A model generated the notes under the pieces. That model searched no databases. It was not told where the DNA came from and worked only from the letters and a program-made list of their open reading frames with translations. Below are positions 21,994 to 34,712 of a stretch of DNA of 64,000 nucleotides, one piece after another (position 1 is the stretch's first letter; the number at the start of each line of letters is the position of its first letter). This stretch comes from Choristoneura fumiferana (taxonomy: Eukaryota > Arthropoda > Insecta > Lepidoptera > Tortricidae): the NCBI RefSeq assembly GCF_025370935.1, contig NC_133486.1:3988579-4052578 (forward strand). Reading direction: 5' to 3'. A program made the translations under genes and the position numbers.

Positions 21994-23266
21994 TAAAAAC
22001 CGGCCAAGAGCGTGTCGGACACGCCCGAAATAGGGTTCCGTAGCCATAACGAAAAAAATAAGTAATATTTTTCTAAGGATTTCGTATTTCGTACGGAATA
22101 TTCCAAGTTTAGGTATATTTTATACCATAGGCTGCTATTTACTCTTAAACTCTAATAATTCTCAAGAAAACTTAACCGTTACAGTTTTCCTTGTAAGTTT
22201 GATATACCTACTTACTACCGTCCTAAATTTTTTCAAATTTTTCCACCCACCGGTTTAGATTTTAGAGGGGGGGGACGCTCGATTTTAATGAAAATTTAAA
22301 GAAAGAAAGAAAGAAAGAAACATTTATTCGTGACAAACATAAGAACAATGAATAAAAAAAAAAAATAAGAAAAAAATAGTTTTATGTATGCCACGAAATG
22401 GTCCCAAATCAGCAATCTGCCGGTCTTGCGAACGGCGCTGGTCTTCCTTTGGGACCATCGGGGTCATCATACATTAAAAAAATTACATCATTAAATACAG
22501 TGAGACCGATAAAAAAAAAAACTTAAAATGAAATTGTTACCTATATTGTAGAGCCGAGCCAAGCCAACTCTGCAAAGAATAACATGGCAACACTGCAAAT
22601 GTAACGCATATTATGTACGTGATTTGGCGTTAAAATATAGTGCCGCCAAATCACTCCGTTGCAGACCTAGCCTGGCCAGGCCCTATTTCGATCCAATTTA
22701 TGAAGTGAAAAACAAATTGGATAGGCAAACGCATACCAAAAAGAAGACATAGGCACAGGCAAGTCTCCTTTACCCGTTGACATCTATGTGCCTTACGGCA
22801 TAGATGTCAAAGCCTTTACCCTTCCTGTTCCGAACAAAAAGAAAGAATAGACAAAAAAAAAACCATGCAATTCGCTAGCAACTATTCTTGTAATATTCTT
22901 ATATTCTTGTAATCTGTGAATTCGCTTCGCTAACAACCAGGCCACGCTTATTCGTTTGTAATTTGCAATTTAAAGTTGAATATTTTGCAAACAAGTCACT
23001 GAATCGATAAATTGCAACCCCTTAATGGTTTTAAAAGACCTATCCAACGATACCCTACACTACAAGTCGGATGAGAAAAAAAAATCACCCCCACTTGTCT
23101 ATGGGAGGTAGGTACTCTAAAAAAAATGTTTTTTTTTAATTTTTTATTGTACCATTTTGTCGGCATAGTTTACATTTATATTCGTGCAAAATTACAGCTT
23201 TCTAGCATTGATAGTCCCTGAGCAAAGCCGCGGACGGACAGACAGACAGACATGGCGAAACTATAA
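21994..23266 (+). mobile_element. dispersed repeat R1, split by a nested insertion
   Basis: Left part 21994-22296 (AAAACCGGCCAAGAGCGTGT to GAAAATTT). Right part 22971-23266 (AATTTGCAATTTAAAGTTGA to ATGGCGAAACTATAAG). The final GGAACCCTAAAAA is lost. Confidence 0.75.
22297..22970 (-). mobile_element. LINE 3' UTR and flanking insert nested in a dispersed repeat
   Basis: (AAAG)n followed by CATTTATTCGTGACAAACAT and GAACGGCGCTGGTCTTCCTT, the reverse of 14668-14818. The whole 670-bp stretch splits the dispersed repeat between GAAAATTT and AATTTGC. The second half (22560-22970) includes GCAACACTGCAAATG and ACATAGGCACAGGC and is unassigned. Confidence 0.6.
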
Positions 23267-23329
23267 GTCCGGTGGTCCGAAATAGTTCGCATGCTCGTTT
23301 TTCCCTTCTTATAAAAAAAGTCTCAATGA

Positions 23330-23592
23330 TAGGTACCGGCCTCTTCTCAGATTGAGAGAGCTAGTAGGTATTGTAGTTCTTAGAGCCCATGCAATGCGGA
23401 TGCGAACTACACGCACACACATACCATTGAATCGCTTCGCAGTTGTCTACAGTTTTCCGTCACCGAAAAGATTATGATAAATTCCAAGTGAAATTTCGGA
23501 CACAAATTCAGAAAAACTCAAAAGTGTGAGCCCGGATTTAAACCCTCGACCCTCTGCTTGAGAGGACAAAGGTGTAACCACAAGTATACCAC
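23330..23592 (-). mobile_element. tRNA-derived SINE, old copy
   Basis: CCGGCCTCTTCTCAGATTGA, CCATTGAATCGCTTCGCAG, TTTTCCGTCACCGAAAAG and a decayed B box (GGATTTAAACCC) are all in reverse order. It is older than the 50619 copy. Confidence 0.65.
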
Positions 23593-23929
23593 AGCTTTCA
23601 TTGTTATTTTATTGATCTCATGAAAAAAATCGATTCGTACTGCAATTACTTCAATTGCTTATCCTCCCATGCATAGTAACGTGACCACTAACATAATGTC
23701 CTATAGTCTTCTCTTTTCCGCCGGTGAAGTTAGAATGAGACGCATATCGTCTGAGACGTTCCAGTATGAGCCGGTGAAGAACAAGCGTACTTTGTATCAC
23801 TAATTGGACAGTCAGATGAAACTGGCCCAATTGAGTCAGGAATGTGCTAACTATGATATATTACTGTAATTCTTGGTCTCTAAAGAGCTACATACAGACC
23901 ACTCAGAAGAAATCACTCACCCTACAATA

Positions 23930-24066
23930 GGTCAGAATGAGATGGACGGATGACCTGGTTAAAGCCACGGGTTCACGGTGTATGCAGGCCGCTTCCAACC
24001 GAAGCAACTGGAGGTTTATGGGGGAGGCCTAAGCTGTGTCCAACGGTGGACGTCCGACGGCTAATA
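23930..24066 (+). mobile_element. RTE-like LINE 3' tail remnant
   Basis: Contains GGTCAGAATGAGATGGACGG, GCCGCTTCCAACCGAAGCAA, CTGGAGGTTTATGGGGGAGG and GTGGACGTCCGACGGCTAAT, but no intact GATGAT tail. It is the same subfamily as 4869-5160 and 52060-52260. Confidence 0.65.
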
Positions 24067-24954
24067 AAAGACATTATGTTACAAGTCAAGGGTAAATAAT
24101 TATTTAAAGATGTACGGAACTCTAAGTGCGCGAGGCCGACACTTGGTCATAGTTTTCTTTCCTCAGCGCCGACAAAATCCCGGCGAAAGCTAGTGCAAAG
24201 ACTTTGTGATGAACTGCTAGTGACGTCAAAGTGCTGGCTTGTAATTATACCTAGTCTACCGGAAACCCCATTACATTATATTAGGTGCTATAAAAAGTCA
24301 GATTGTTCAGTTCTCAACACGTCCTTGATTTACTGAAGTGTGACGTCATAACACTTTTGAGTCTATTGTGTTGCCAATTCCCGTAAGTATGGTGAATCAG
24401 AGCAAATGAGTGTGATTTTCCGAATTTCTTTTGTAATTAAATTTTTTGTGTGTGTGTACTTCTGGATGTGTGCGGCTGTAAATATAGATGTGATAAAGTG
24501 TCTACCATTTCGAAAGGATGGGTGACCAGCATCAAGGAAGGATTAATGGCTCTATCTTTTGATTGCCTTGACTTAGAACTTTGATTTTTTTAACAAGATT
24601 TTATTTTTTTCATCTGTCCCGTTGTCTGTCTGTCAGTCTGTCTGTAATCAAATCTTACAGGTTAAATTCGACCAACTTCCAGTAGTTGGATTGACTTTAA
24701 TTTGGTATATTTGTCTTAAAATGCGTGACAATACAATAATCTCGTAGTGACATCCTGGTAGTCCGGCCAGGATCTTCTCCACAGAACGGAACTCTTCAAC
24801 GGTTAATGGCATCGACTTAAAATTTGGTATGCAACTAGTATGGGTGACAATACAAGTACGGTCAGCAAAAAAACCTTGTGTTTAAAATTAAATTTTTACC
24901 TAAAGTTATTAGCCTAAGTATCAGGGATAGCCTGAGTATTTGAGATTAATTTCA
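24067..24954. other. intergenic, repeat scraps
   Basis: CCCGTTGTCTGTCTGTCAGT and similar words at 24615-24650, and CAGTAGTTGGATTGACTTTA, suggest an old unclassified repeat. There is no gene signal. Confidence 0.45.
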
Positions 24955-25084
24955 GCTTATGCCTCCACGCGTTTCTGAGAAAAGGGACAGATGGACAGAC
25001 GGACAACAAAGATATCCTACAAGGGTTTCGTTTTTTTTCTATCTGAGGTACGGAATCCTGAAAACAGAAATTAAAAAATATATA
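24955..25084 (+). repeat. repeat fragment with R1-like 3' end
   Basis: AAGGGACAGATGGACAGACG, AAAGATATCCTACAAGGG and GGTACGGAATCCTGAAAAC. It resembles, but is not collinear with, the 3' end of R1 and is probably a related family. Confidence 0.4.
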
Positions 25085-25180
25085 TTTTACTAATTTTTTT
25101 TTATCAGAGGGAGGAAAACGAGCAAGCTCATTTGATGGGAAATGATCACCACCGCTCACGAGGACCACCCAAGGAGAATC
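25085..25180 (-). mobile_element. LINE 3' end fragment
   Basis: TTTTTTTTATCAGAGGGAGG, AAAACGAGCAAGCTCATTTG and ATGGGAAATGATCACCACCG are the reverse of the CATCAxxTGAGC...GCTCGTTTTCCTCCC end. Confidence 0.5.
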
Positions 25181-25220
25181 ATTGGTCTATTTGATGTCAA
25201 CCCCTTGGGCTTTCAACTAA

Positions 25221-25466
25221 AGGGCCCCTATATGGTACGACTTCTGTACGATCCGTCGCTTCAGACCGATGGAAACGACGAATCGTATGTATGTCAAGAT
25301 CTTTAACGATTTACTTCATCGAAGACGATGTCGGAGATCGCAACAAAATCCCATGTAATCATGAATATCATAACGATGAATCGACAGTGTATGGCTCTTT
25401 ACGGTCAATCGTCACGATTTTCATCAGATCGTACAGACGAATCGTACCGTACCTATATGTGGCCCT
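25221..25466. mobile_element. MITE 'AGGGCCCCTATATGGTACGA'
   Basis: AGGGCCCCTATATGGTACGA at the left; CGTACCTATATGTGGCCCT at the right. Further pairs include TCTGTACGATC and GATCGTACAGA. Confidence 0.8.
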
Positions 25467-25519
25467 GATGGTCACCCAAGCGCTACGTGCAAGTTGGCAT
25501 CACACCGTTTAGATAACAC

Positions 25520-25696
25520 GACCACAAACCGGAAGACGAAGCGTTGGCAGTACTCCCACTAGGTGGACTGACGACATCGTGAGTATTGCGGGTAAGCGGT
25601 AGACGCACACGTGGTGAGTTGTCGTTCATTGTGGCGTTCTAAGGGGGAAGCCTTTGTTCAGCAGTGGACGTCTTCCGGCTGATGATGATGATGGCC
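25520..25696 (+). mobile_element. RTE-like LINE 3' tail remnant
   Basis: Shows CACTAGGTGGACTGACGACA, TAAGGGGGAAGCCTTTGTTC, AGCAGTGGACGTCTTCCGGC and a GATGATGATG tail. The inner part is degraded. Confidence 0.65.
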
Positions 25697-26154
25697 GTTT
25701 AGATACAATTATCGGCTGCGGGATTACTGTGAATTAACTGTGGCGTCACAATGCAATTGCCACGGTCATTCGTTTGTCTATTACATTAACTGTCACGACG
25801 TAGTGACGTCATGCGATCAGCGAGACGAGGAGTGGCCGTGTTGGTAAATCATTTTGCGAACTGAGCTTTGGGTTCCGTTTACTTTCTGTTGTTCAAAATG
25901 GAAGTCAGAACGTCCCTTCCCTACTTATTCTGTAACTACAAAGTCTACAGATGTGCAAGGTGCGGAAAGTTTCCAATAGGTTGGAAAAATTCTCGTCTGG
26001 AAATTTTTACAAGATATAAGTAGGAAATTTAAAATTAAGAAACGGGTAGTTTCAATCCCCATTCAAAAATGTCAGAAGTTTCCGTAATTTTCCTATATGA
26101 AAAATGCCGCATTTTGGAAAGTTTTTTTTGGCACATGATTGTCTAGGGCTCTTC

Positions 26155-26476
26155 TACACACTACAAATCGAGTGAATAATGTTTTTCCATCGTATTTTAT
26201 TTGTCGGATAAGTTCGTTTTATATTGCTTTCAGTAAACTTCAGTAATCTAGTTGAAGAAGCAATACTGCACTCCTAAGCCAAAAGGTGGTAACTAAAACA
26301 AAAAACATTTTTGAGTTATTTATACTATCTAATGCAGAATGTATTAAGCTACACAGTTAATATTAGTAAAAAAATGTTTTTTTTTAAATACCGCCTTGTG
26401 GCTTAGGAGGGCAGAATATAAACACGATCTTTTCCGACAAAATACGATGGAACAACATTATTCACTACATGTGTAG
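26155..26476. mobile_element. MITE with long imperfect TIRs
   Basis: CTACACACTACAAATCGAGT / CACTACATGTGTAG ends. The inner arms are TAATGTTTTTCCATCGTATT and ATACGATGGAACAACATTA, then CTCCTAAGCC and GGCTTAGGAG. Confidence 0.8.
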
Positions 26477-26687
26477 GTACTTCACTAGACTTTCTTCACA
26501 CGCGTAAACTACATCTAGTTGTTAAATAAACTAAAATAAATAAATAAATATTTAAAAAAACTATCCTATGTCCTTATCCCAGGGTCTCAAAATATCTCCA
26601 TACCAAATTTTATCTAATCGGTTAAGTAAGTAGATAAAGTGTATAAAGGTAACAGACTCACATTAAGAGTTACTTTCACATTTATAA

Positions 26688-26835
26688 TATACTGAGCGGC
26701 AAAAAATCCGGCCCTCAAATGTTTTTTTTTTTTTTATTTGACTGGATGGCAAACGAGCCAGCAATGTATGCAGTAACAGGCAATTTTGTATATAGATTGG
26801 GGTGGATTGGGCCAAATTTTGTGCTGCTGAGTATA
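26688..26835. mobile_element. MITE 'TATACTGAGCGGCAAAAAAT' with inserted SINE tail
   Basis: TATACTGAGCGGCAAAAAAT at the left and ATTTTGTGCTGCTGAGTATA at the right. A 45-bp reverse piece of the poly-A SINE end (T-run, ATTTGACTGGATGGCAAACG) lies at 26724-26763. It has the same ends as 44697-44785. Confidence 0.7.
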
Positions 26836-28333
26836 TTAGTAATAAATATTAGTTTATCTCAGTATCCTAGTATCTTTGCTCCTAAAATGTATATGTTTAG
26901 CACCTCACACTAGCGCATGCGAGGCAACATAAACGGTACATGCTTCACTGGTCATTAGCCATAGCACGACTACTTAATTATCTTTATCAGTCAATATTAA
27001 CTTCTTTATATCGATCTGTATAGAATCTATTTCAAAAAAGAGTCAACTGTTTTAAGCATACTATTATTAGGAATAATGTAACATCGAAGTCTTGTTATTT
27101 CTATACCTACCTACCTATAGTTAGCCATTTCTCGTGGCTTCGCACACGTAAACCATTAGATTTCCAGGATTTAGTAATTATTTCCGTGAAAATTTCCAAA
27201 AAATAGGTCGTGAATCTCATCACCGTTCCATTTTCACAGTACAAATTGGCTGTACTTAAACCAGCCATATTTATATTTTTTGTGTAATCCAAAAAATTAA
27301 ATATGCTGTAGCTATGATTCAGCGGGCCGCAGCATAGATTTAGGTTTTCTATTTGTCAAAAGTCTGAAAATGTACTTAATACAAAATTCCTATGTTAAAT
27401 AGGTTTTTATATTGTATAGCTGACCTAAACGCGCTATACACTGTCATGACCACAGTAAATGACGCTAATAATATTCTGTGTATGACCCTAACATTAATTT
27501 AACAAGCATGTATGAATAACGATGTTAATGTTAGTCATACTGCGGTCAAATCAATGAATGAGGCCTTCTAAAAAACCATTTAAGGCACATATTTTATAGC
27601 CATAGCGTATACGCAGGTGGTGAGCTCATAGCGTGGTCACGACGTAAAAGAAAATTTACGACTGAAACACGATTGACTGATTAATATGAAAATCCAGAAT
27701 AAGATGACCTTTTTTCTCATACACAAGCACAGGTATCGGTATCTTAGTAATTTGGTTGGTACGTCACAAAATACTAGTAATTGCAACACACGTCAAAATC
27801 ATAAAACGTTATCAACCGGTGGTAATATTCAGCTTGCTCAGTTGCTCACACCACATCATTGTACAAATAATACTGAAAGAAGTAGTATATCTATTCGTAC
27901 TATTTTAAGTAGAATCAACACGCCACAATTTGATAAGATTGCTGTCAAAAATTCTTGGGCAGTCCAATGACGAACATGAAGACACTACTACATAGCAATG
28001 ATCTTTTTTTCATCATGTTCAATCAAATTATGTTAACCACAGCGACTAACAGACAGAGATAAATCAGAGTTAACGGCTAACCTCCACTATTGGAGTGGCA
28101 CTTAAGAAGAGAAGAACCCAAACCACCTGAAATATTCGGCATTCATTTAAATACTCTTTTTGTTGTACGAAACTCAGATCCTCAGATCAACAATAGTTTG
28201 CCAATCGGAGTATTTTACAGGCGTGTCCAAAAAAGGGGATGTCAAGGGGTTGTTCACCCTCAACACACAAATTACCCGATTAATCGTTTTTTTTATTTTA
28301 CTTCAAATATATTACGCATCCTAAAGATTGAGT
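26836..28333. other. intergenic, nothing recognised
   Basis: The longest frames (27686-27970 and 28090-28431, +) are in different frames, lack start context and family motifs, and the second runs into the duplicated block. Confidence 0.5.
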
Positions 28334-29258
28334 TCCTTTTGATCGGTCAAACATCAAACAAGATTTATTTACAAGCGGAAATATCCTCGGTTCCAAGCAT
28401 AATAATGCTATCTGCGGTACATAAAAAATAAAAACAAGCTAATTTAACAACAGCTGCCACTCTTCCCGCTAATTTTGGCGCCATTTGATGAGGTGTTTTA
28501 TCGTGGAGCACTCTGTATCGAATAACCAACGATCACGCGAAAACACGGTGGTTACGTTATCTGTGGTGCATATTGTTTGAAGTTATCAGCCCAGTTAGTT
28601 TAGAACGCGTGCATTGTAAATAACCTCGAGTGGGCTAGAGCATGGTCGTAATTTTAAGCCCACACGGAGGCAGCGTATATGTAATTATTTATGTTGAATA
28701 TAGAACTTACGAAGATAACGAAGATATACGAAGTGCTATCAATAAGTAATGAGTATGACACAATAAACTCTTTGGTAAGGAAATAAAAAGTATTGGCAGC
28801 CCCTTTAATTGTTATGAATGATAATTAAAAATTTATATTTTAACAGTCGTTTGTTTTTTCATTCCGGGTATCAAACTGAAATAAATATCAAATTTGCTCT
28901 TGAAGTAATGAAAAAATCAAACTTCGAAGTCATTTTAACCGATAGAGTCATCAAAAAAAGTGTTTCCATACAAATAGTCGTAACCGAAATCTATTAGATA
29001 CTTCCGGTTGTCATGAAAAAAAATTGATATGAAGGTAGCTCTAATAACAAAATAAGAAAAGGGTGAAAGGGTTTATATTTGTCTGTCAATGTCAGTAACC
29101 ATCTAAAATGACCCCACACCGCGTCCGACCCATTTTGCTCAGAAAAGGGACTTTGCTAACACTGGATATTCATATGTAGATAACCTACAAATTTGTACGG
29201 AACGGTTTTTTATAGCTGCTTTTTTATTTATTTAGTCCACGTTTGTTATAAATAAACC

Positions 29259-29464
29259 CCGTTATCAAGCGGGCAGTTTTGTGGCTATTAATATTAGTGA
29301 TGTGCAATGTCAATAAAAACGTTTTTGAATAGAGTGTTCAGGTAATGGAATTCCCATACCTACATACGAGTAGCTACAATGTCGAGACTTGGATAGTTTG
29401 TATTGCACATCACTAACGTTAGGTCTTAGGTAGGGCCACCAAACTGCCCGCTTGATAACGGGGT
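29259..29464. mobile_element. hairpin MITE (duplication copy A)
   Basis: CCCCGTTATCAAGCGGGCAG / CTGCCCGCTTGATAACGGGG are exact. Inner AGTGATGTGCAATGTC pairs with TTGCACATCACT. The counterpart is 36319-36523. Confidence 0.85.
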
Positions 29465-30779
29465 ATATTCATATAAGCAAACATGTAACTGCCTACACTT
29501 CTCTGATCGCGAATAATTTCGATACTCCGTACTCCGTTTTATTAAGGGAGTTGTTCATTCTAAACTCTAAATCGCATAAATTTCAAACATTCTACTTAGT
29601 GAGATGAACTCACGCGCCGCCACCGCAAAGATTTTGTAACGGGATTTACCAATCTTACGCATTTCACCACAGGCAGCGTTACATGCATAGTTCTTCGTTT
29701 TCATTCATTAAATAACTTTTGTAGTTCTTATTTATGTTGTATGGAATGTATCTAATTTTATTAAAAAGTAATAAAAAGATCTATACAAAATTTAGAAGCT
29801 CGACTGCCTAAACAAAATTAAAAAAAACAAGTCAAGTAGTTCAAAATTAATTTGCTTTGCCATGTTTTGCTTTGATCCCGGGTGTGGCAAATACCATTTC
29901 AAAAAATGTTTGAATGCAGTTTTAATTATTTGATTTAAATATAATTAAATCTTTAGCGTTTAGATTTCCTACGTGTCAATCACTGTCAATATAGGCTTGG
30001 GCTATAGGATCGCCATCTTACATTGTTTTGGCACTTAATTTGTCAGTTACATTTTAAGCTAAAACGGTTGTTAAGAAGGTTAAGAACCACTGATCTTAAG
30101 TAACGAAAATATTCACTCAGCGACTACCTATTACCACAGTTACTACCTACTTTATTATGTATCGCATGACACTCAGGGTGGGTATTACAAAACATTCAGC
30201 AATGCACTACAAACCGTCGTGCTGTCCGCCATTCGACCTTTATGTGACTCTCCGTGAAACCCGACCACTGTTTTACGAAACAGCGATCTGCCTGTCTTAT
30301 AGCTTTGTCTGCGATCCAATGTCTTCTATATCAAACAACACGGTATTGTCTCTTGCGATAGTGTCTCAGTACTTCAAATCAGGTGCAATTTAAACTGCAT
30401 AAAGAGCTGATCTGTTATAAAATAAAATCTTTTACGTTGTTTAAAAAATATTGAATGTTGATAGATAGATACCTACAGTCGGTCAACAGTACACTTTACT
30501 ACTCTGTAAGACTTCTGACAATTTTACTAGTCTATCGACTCAATAGTTTTCTTCATTTTCCTGAAGATTCAAATAATAAATAAAAAGAAAACCGAAACCG
30601 ATCTCTTGTTTCGAATTCCAAACGATATTAGAAAACTAGTTAACTTTGTGCACTTCTAGATAGTATCTACTACCTATTTAAGGTAAATAAAATTCCCAAA
30701 TAACAGAATATTTGTATTAATTTGTACAATAGAAGTGTGCTAATAAATAATTAACTACCTACAGCGTTCAACATTCATA

Positions 30780-31072
30780 TCCAGTGCTTTACCCCTCACA
30801 AGAATCATCTCTCCAACTGGTATAGTTAAAAATACCTTAAATAATCTACGAGTTACGAAATCTACCACTGTGCGTTTCCTTCGGCCCTTCCTGCCACGTA
30901 CAGTGAAATTGTGGAGTCAACTTCCGTCAGCAGTGTTACCTGACGACTATCTTAAAAGGCCGGCAACGGACCAATGACTCTCCGTGAGTAGTTGGTACTC
31001 ATAGAGGGTGGTGTTCATTTCCCAACAGATGACTCGCTTGCTCGTTGTCCTCCCTCTCATAATAAAAAAAAA
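30780..31072 (+). pseudogene. LINE 3' end: last RT codons and 3' UTR (duplication copy A)
   Basis: Codons 30868-30958 read RFLRPFLPRTVKLWSQLPS and so on, the usual end of a jockey/R-type RT ORF (FLPRTxxLWNxLP). They are followed by AAGGCCGGCAACGGACC, GATGACTCGCTTGCTCG and poly(A). The element is 5'-truncated and inactive. The counterpart is 37782-38074, with a deletion at its left side. Confidence 0.7.
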
Positions 31073-31991
31073 TATTTGTCAATTCTATTCTTATTATCAA
31101 AATCCATGTACCACTTGACAGGGAAGCTAACAAACTTAGATGAAAAGAAAACACTGAGTAATTTCCGCAGTTATCCTAACAGTTTAAAGTAAACAAATAT
31201 TTAAACTCCAGTCTTTGGCAGTCTTCCAAACCACGTGAGCTGTTGGCGACGACATACCTGATGTCATGTGATAAATGCTACCAACTGCTAGTCTTTTGTT
31301 AGCGATATGATCTCCCGTCCTTTTTTAACCAGGTTCATGTGAAGGAGAAAGTATTTTTTATCTATAAATATCACGTATCATGCTAATAGCATGCGACTGC
31401 ATAAAGATTTGATAAGTTTTGGCGACATTGCATTGATAAAAATTATCATGAAAAATGGCGCCACTTTTAGCTTATACTGTTTTGATATTGTTAAAGCATG
31501 TTTTGTTTTATGACTGTGCCCGGATATTTGTTTTTGTCAAGTGCGTTGTTTTTGGGTAATTACCTACTGACTAATTTATGGCTTGAAATTTATTTTAGTC
31601 GATTGTGTCATATGAAGATATTATTATGTTGTAAATAGTTGGGTTTCTGTGTAAAGATTGTTATCATGCGCTATTCATTTCTTTTTCGACGGCATCAATT
31701 GATATACCTACACGTTATTATAAATCGGATCTAAAACTTAATGAAGAAATCAGTCCTAGAACTTGCGGTTAAGCGTTAATTTTGCTCGAAGTATTTTTTT
31801 TGGCTTAAACTCGAAAACACTCGTTTTTTCAGAAATAAGACCAAGCTAGATCGATTATTTGCCCACGAAAGCCCTTACATAGTAAATAGGTATCATGGAA
31901 ATCGTTAGAGCCCTTCCGAAATCACCGAAATAAATACTTATACAAATTCAATACTCCTACATCCTAATACTATAAACTATAAATATAAAGG

Positions 31992-32217
31992 ACTAGCTTT
32001 TGCCCGCGTGTAATCCGGTTATCACTCGCTGTTCCCTCGAAAACTGTGCATTTTTCCGGGATAAAAAGTAGCCTATGTCACTCTCTGGCCCATAAACTAT
32101 CTCCATGCCAAAAATCACGTCGATCCGTCGCTCCGTTTCGACGTGAAAGACGGACAAACATACAAACACAAACGTACAAACACACACACTTTCTCATTTA
32201 TAATATTAGTATGGATA
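31992..32217 (-). mobile_element. Helitron-like repeat (duplication copy A)
   Basis: ACTAGCTTTTGCCCGCGTGT, TTCCGGGATAAAAAGTAGCC, CACGTCGATCCGTCGCTCCG and ATTTATAATATTAGTATGGA. The counterpart is 38993-39214. Confidence 0.65.
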
Positions 32218-32716
32218 GTAAGGAAGTACTTAAGGATGTATTATAAGTGAATAACTTGTAATTTCATTAAAGCTTGATCCTAATCAAAATCGTTCGCTAA
32301 TTTCAGCTGAAAAAGCTTGTCACGGATTCAGTAAATCGGTTTTTGAGTGATAGATATGATAGGCCGGCTTATTGGAGCTGGTTCCAGGTCACGCATGACG
32401 CAATACGGTTCCTAGAACTGGGGTGTCGGCGTGGGAGCTATTCCATTAGACATAGTTTATGCTCACCATGATTTGCATTTGCGTTTACTTGTAAAACTTT
32501 GGCAGTCAATACTGTTTGAGAACCTAGGTAAAAAGTGACGTAAAGAACAAATTAACACTAAGCATAACGGCCGAATGTATGTACTTTATAAAGCACAAAT
32601 TATTTATTGAGTAAAGAATTTTAAGAATGCTGAAATAATATTCAAAATAACAAAGTGGTAACCCAGTCTACGTTAGGACTATGAAATACGAAGTAAATAT
32701 TATTTGCAGATCAGTT

Positions 32717-33025
32717 CATCATCATTATTCCAGCTTACATACGTCCCACTGCTGGGCACAGGCCTTCTCTTAGAATAAAAGGACTTGGGCCGTAGATCCC
32801 ACGCGGGCCCAATGCGGATTGGGAACTTCACACGCACCATAGATTTGCTTCGCAGGTTTGTGCAGGTTTCCTCACGATGTTTTCCTTCACCGTAAAGCTC
32901 GTGGTAAATTTTAAATGTAATTTCGCACATGAATTTCGAAAGCTCTGAAGTCCGAGCTGGGTTTAATTAAACCCATTATCCTCTACTTCAGAGGCGATAG
33001 TTCAAACCACTAGGCCAAACGGCTT
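32717..33025 (-). mobile_element. tRNA-derived SINE (duplication copy A)
   Basis: Reverse-oriented full-length copy: CATCATCATTATTCCAGC at the tail, GTCCCACTGCTGGGCACAGG, GCCTAGTGG-like A box at the far end (CCACTAGGCC). It has the same position and truncation pattern as 39738-40048 in the duplicated block. Confidence 0.85.
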
Positions 33026-33154
33026 ATGTTATTTGGATTTTTTTTCTTTACCCTACTTATGTTAAAAAGCTTATTGCTTCTGCATAGCAACGCGAACGCG
33101 AAGTACCCTTTAGGTTTTAATTCCCACGCTTTTTTTAAATAAATACAGCAGGGC

Positions 33155-33245
33155 ACAGGCCTCCTCTCGTAATGATAGGACTTGAGTCGTATACCTAGTT
33201 CCCACACGGGCCGTAGTACACTACACACATTTAGAAGTTGGAAAT
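33155..33245 (-). mobile_element. tRNA-derived SINE 3' fragment
   Basis: GCAGGGCACAGGCCTCCTCT, CGTAATGATAGGACTTGAGT and CCCACACGGGCC match the SINE 3' half in reverse. The counterpart in the duplicated block is at about 40162-40255. Confidence 0.6.
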
Positions 33246-33577
33246 AGAGGTCTGGTACGTGATTTAGTTTCTTTGAATGTACGGAACTCTTAAAGGTCAC
33301 TTTGTATCTACTGTTTCCATGGTAATTCTAGAACGAACACGTAATGTTTCTAGTACGTAAACAATTAATGTTTACCAAATGGCAAAGATAAATCAACTCT
33401 AACATTTTAATTGGGCTTAGCGCCAGTGTAATTATTTAATGTTTACTCGCCTCGAGACTTGCATTACGGACTAATAGCTTCTGGAACTATCTTTGAAAAT
33501 TAAGAGTACAAAAAAGTGGGACGCAAAATAAGCTGACCTATTTAAAAAACTAACTCACAACGAGTCAACGGCCTAGA

Positions 33578-33722
33578 CGTCTTCTTCTTCAAGTGCCTCT
33601 CCAACGATAGTGAAGTTCGGCTATGAGCTACCGGAACTTGTCTGTCCCGGGCAAGGCGGAACAGCTCGGACGCGCTTGCGATCCCTGTCCAAGTGTCCAC
33701 TCCCGGATGATGATGATGGTCA
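33578..33722 (-). mobile_element. retroelement fragment, CTTCTTCTTC family (duplication copy A)
   Basis: GTCTTCTTCTTCAAGTGCCT, GGCAAGGCGGAACAGCTCGG and GATGATGATGG. The counterpart in the duplicated block is 40596-40738. Confidence 0.45.
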
Positions 33723-34612
33723 AAAGTTCTCGCTTCTGACGGCAAAAACCTAGTCACATGACATTTTGTTGGAAGTTACCTTATGAATGCTGTCATTATA
33801 CCCATATCAGTCGTACGTCACTCTCTGTGACCTTGGCTTTGTATGGTTAACCACATACCTACAATCACACTGCACTTACTTTTCTAGTACAAATATATGA
33901 CTTATTTACCATGGGGTTTTCGAATACTTTTTCCCAATGTATGTTTGATCCAATGATAATTTTATATAATTTAAATGACCTATGCTGAAACCGTTGAATT
34001 TTCAGGAAACTTATAAAATAGGTATTAGGCTGTTAAGTGTCTTTAAAATATAAATATTAATCGTAAAGGTATTGTAATAGTATACAGAAATTGAAAGAAA
34101 ACAAGATATATTTTAAGTGTATTTTTATTAAAAACTTACAAAAAGATGCCACACTCGCAACATTTTCATATCACAGTTTAGACTACCAAATACAACATAC
34201 TACTATAATACCAACATTAAACCTGAACAGACAAAACCTACAACGAACAAAATCTATGTTCACAAAAATGTATATTATATTTACTGTTGCACAAGTTTTT
34301 AATTTCAACATGTAATTTAAATGTTTTTAAACGAGAAAATTACAAGTATTTGCGAAAACATAATATACACATTGCATTTTGTACTTTGTAGAGGCGGTAA
34401 TATAGTTTAACTAACTTATCTGGGTAGGTTCAAACGTTAAAAGTTTCGTATCCCATCCCTGTACGGATATGTTAGGCAAGATTTAGTTAGTATATATTTT
34501 AACATGATAAAGTACCAATATGTATGTATAGCCACTTGAAACACTGACTTTACATTGAGAGTAACGCGAAAATATACAGCATTTGGTCATTGTGACAGAA
34601 GTTACATTAATT

Positions 34613-34712
34613 NNNNNNNNNNNNNNNNNNNNNNNNNNNNNNNNNNNNNNNNNNNNNNNNNNNNNNNNNNNNNNNNNNNNNNNNNNNNNNNNNNNNNNNN
34701 NNNNNNNNNNNN
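34613..34712. other. assembly gap, 100 N
   Basis: Exactly 100 N, the conventional length for a gap of unknown size. It separates the two copies of the duplicated block. Confidence 1.

Larger units (their letters stand above)
28334..34612 (+). repeat. duplicated 6.3-kb block, copy A (ends at gap)
   Basis: From TCCTTTTGATCGGTCAAACA to TTACATTAATT, directly before the N run. It is collinear with 34713-41637 and carries the same MITE, LINE, Helitron-like and SINE insertions at matching offsets. It contains no gene I recognise. The short frame at 30157-30393 also recurs at 37223, but it has no family features. Confidence 0.95.

Noticed and set aside
30157..30393. 78-codon ORF repeated at 37223-37450, at first suggestive of a conserved gene
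   Set aside because: The repeat is due to the block duplication around the gap. There is no family motif, and the first ATG is lost in copy B.
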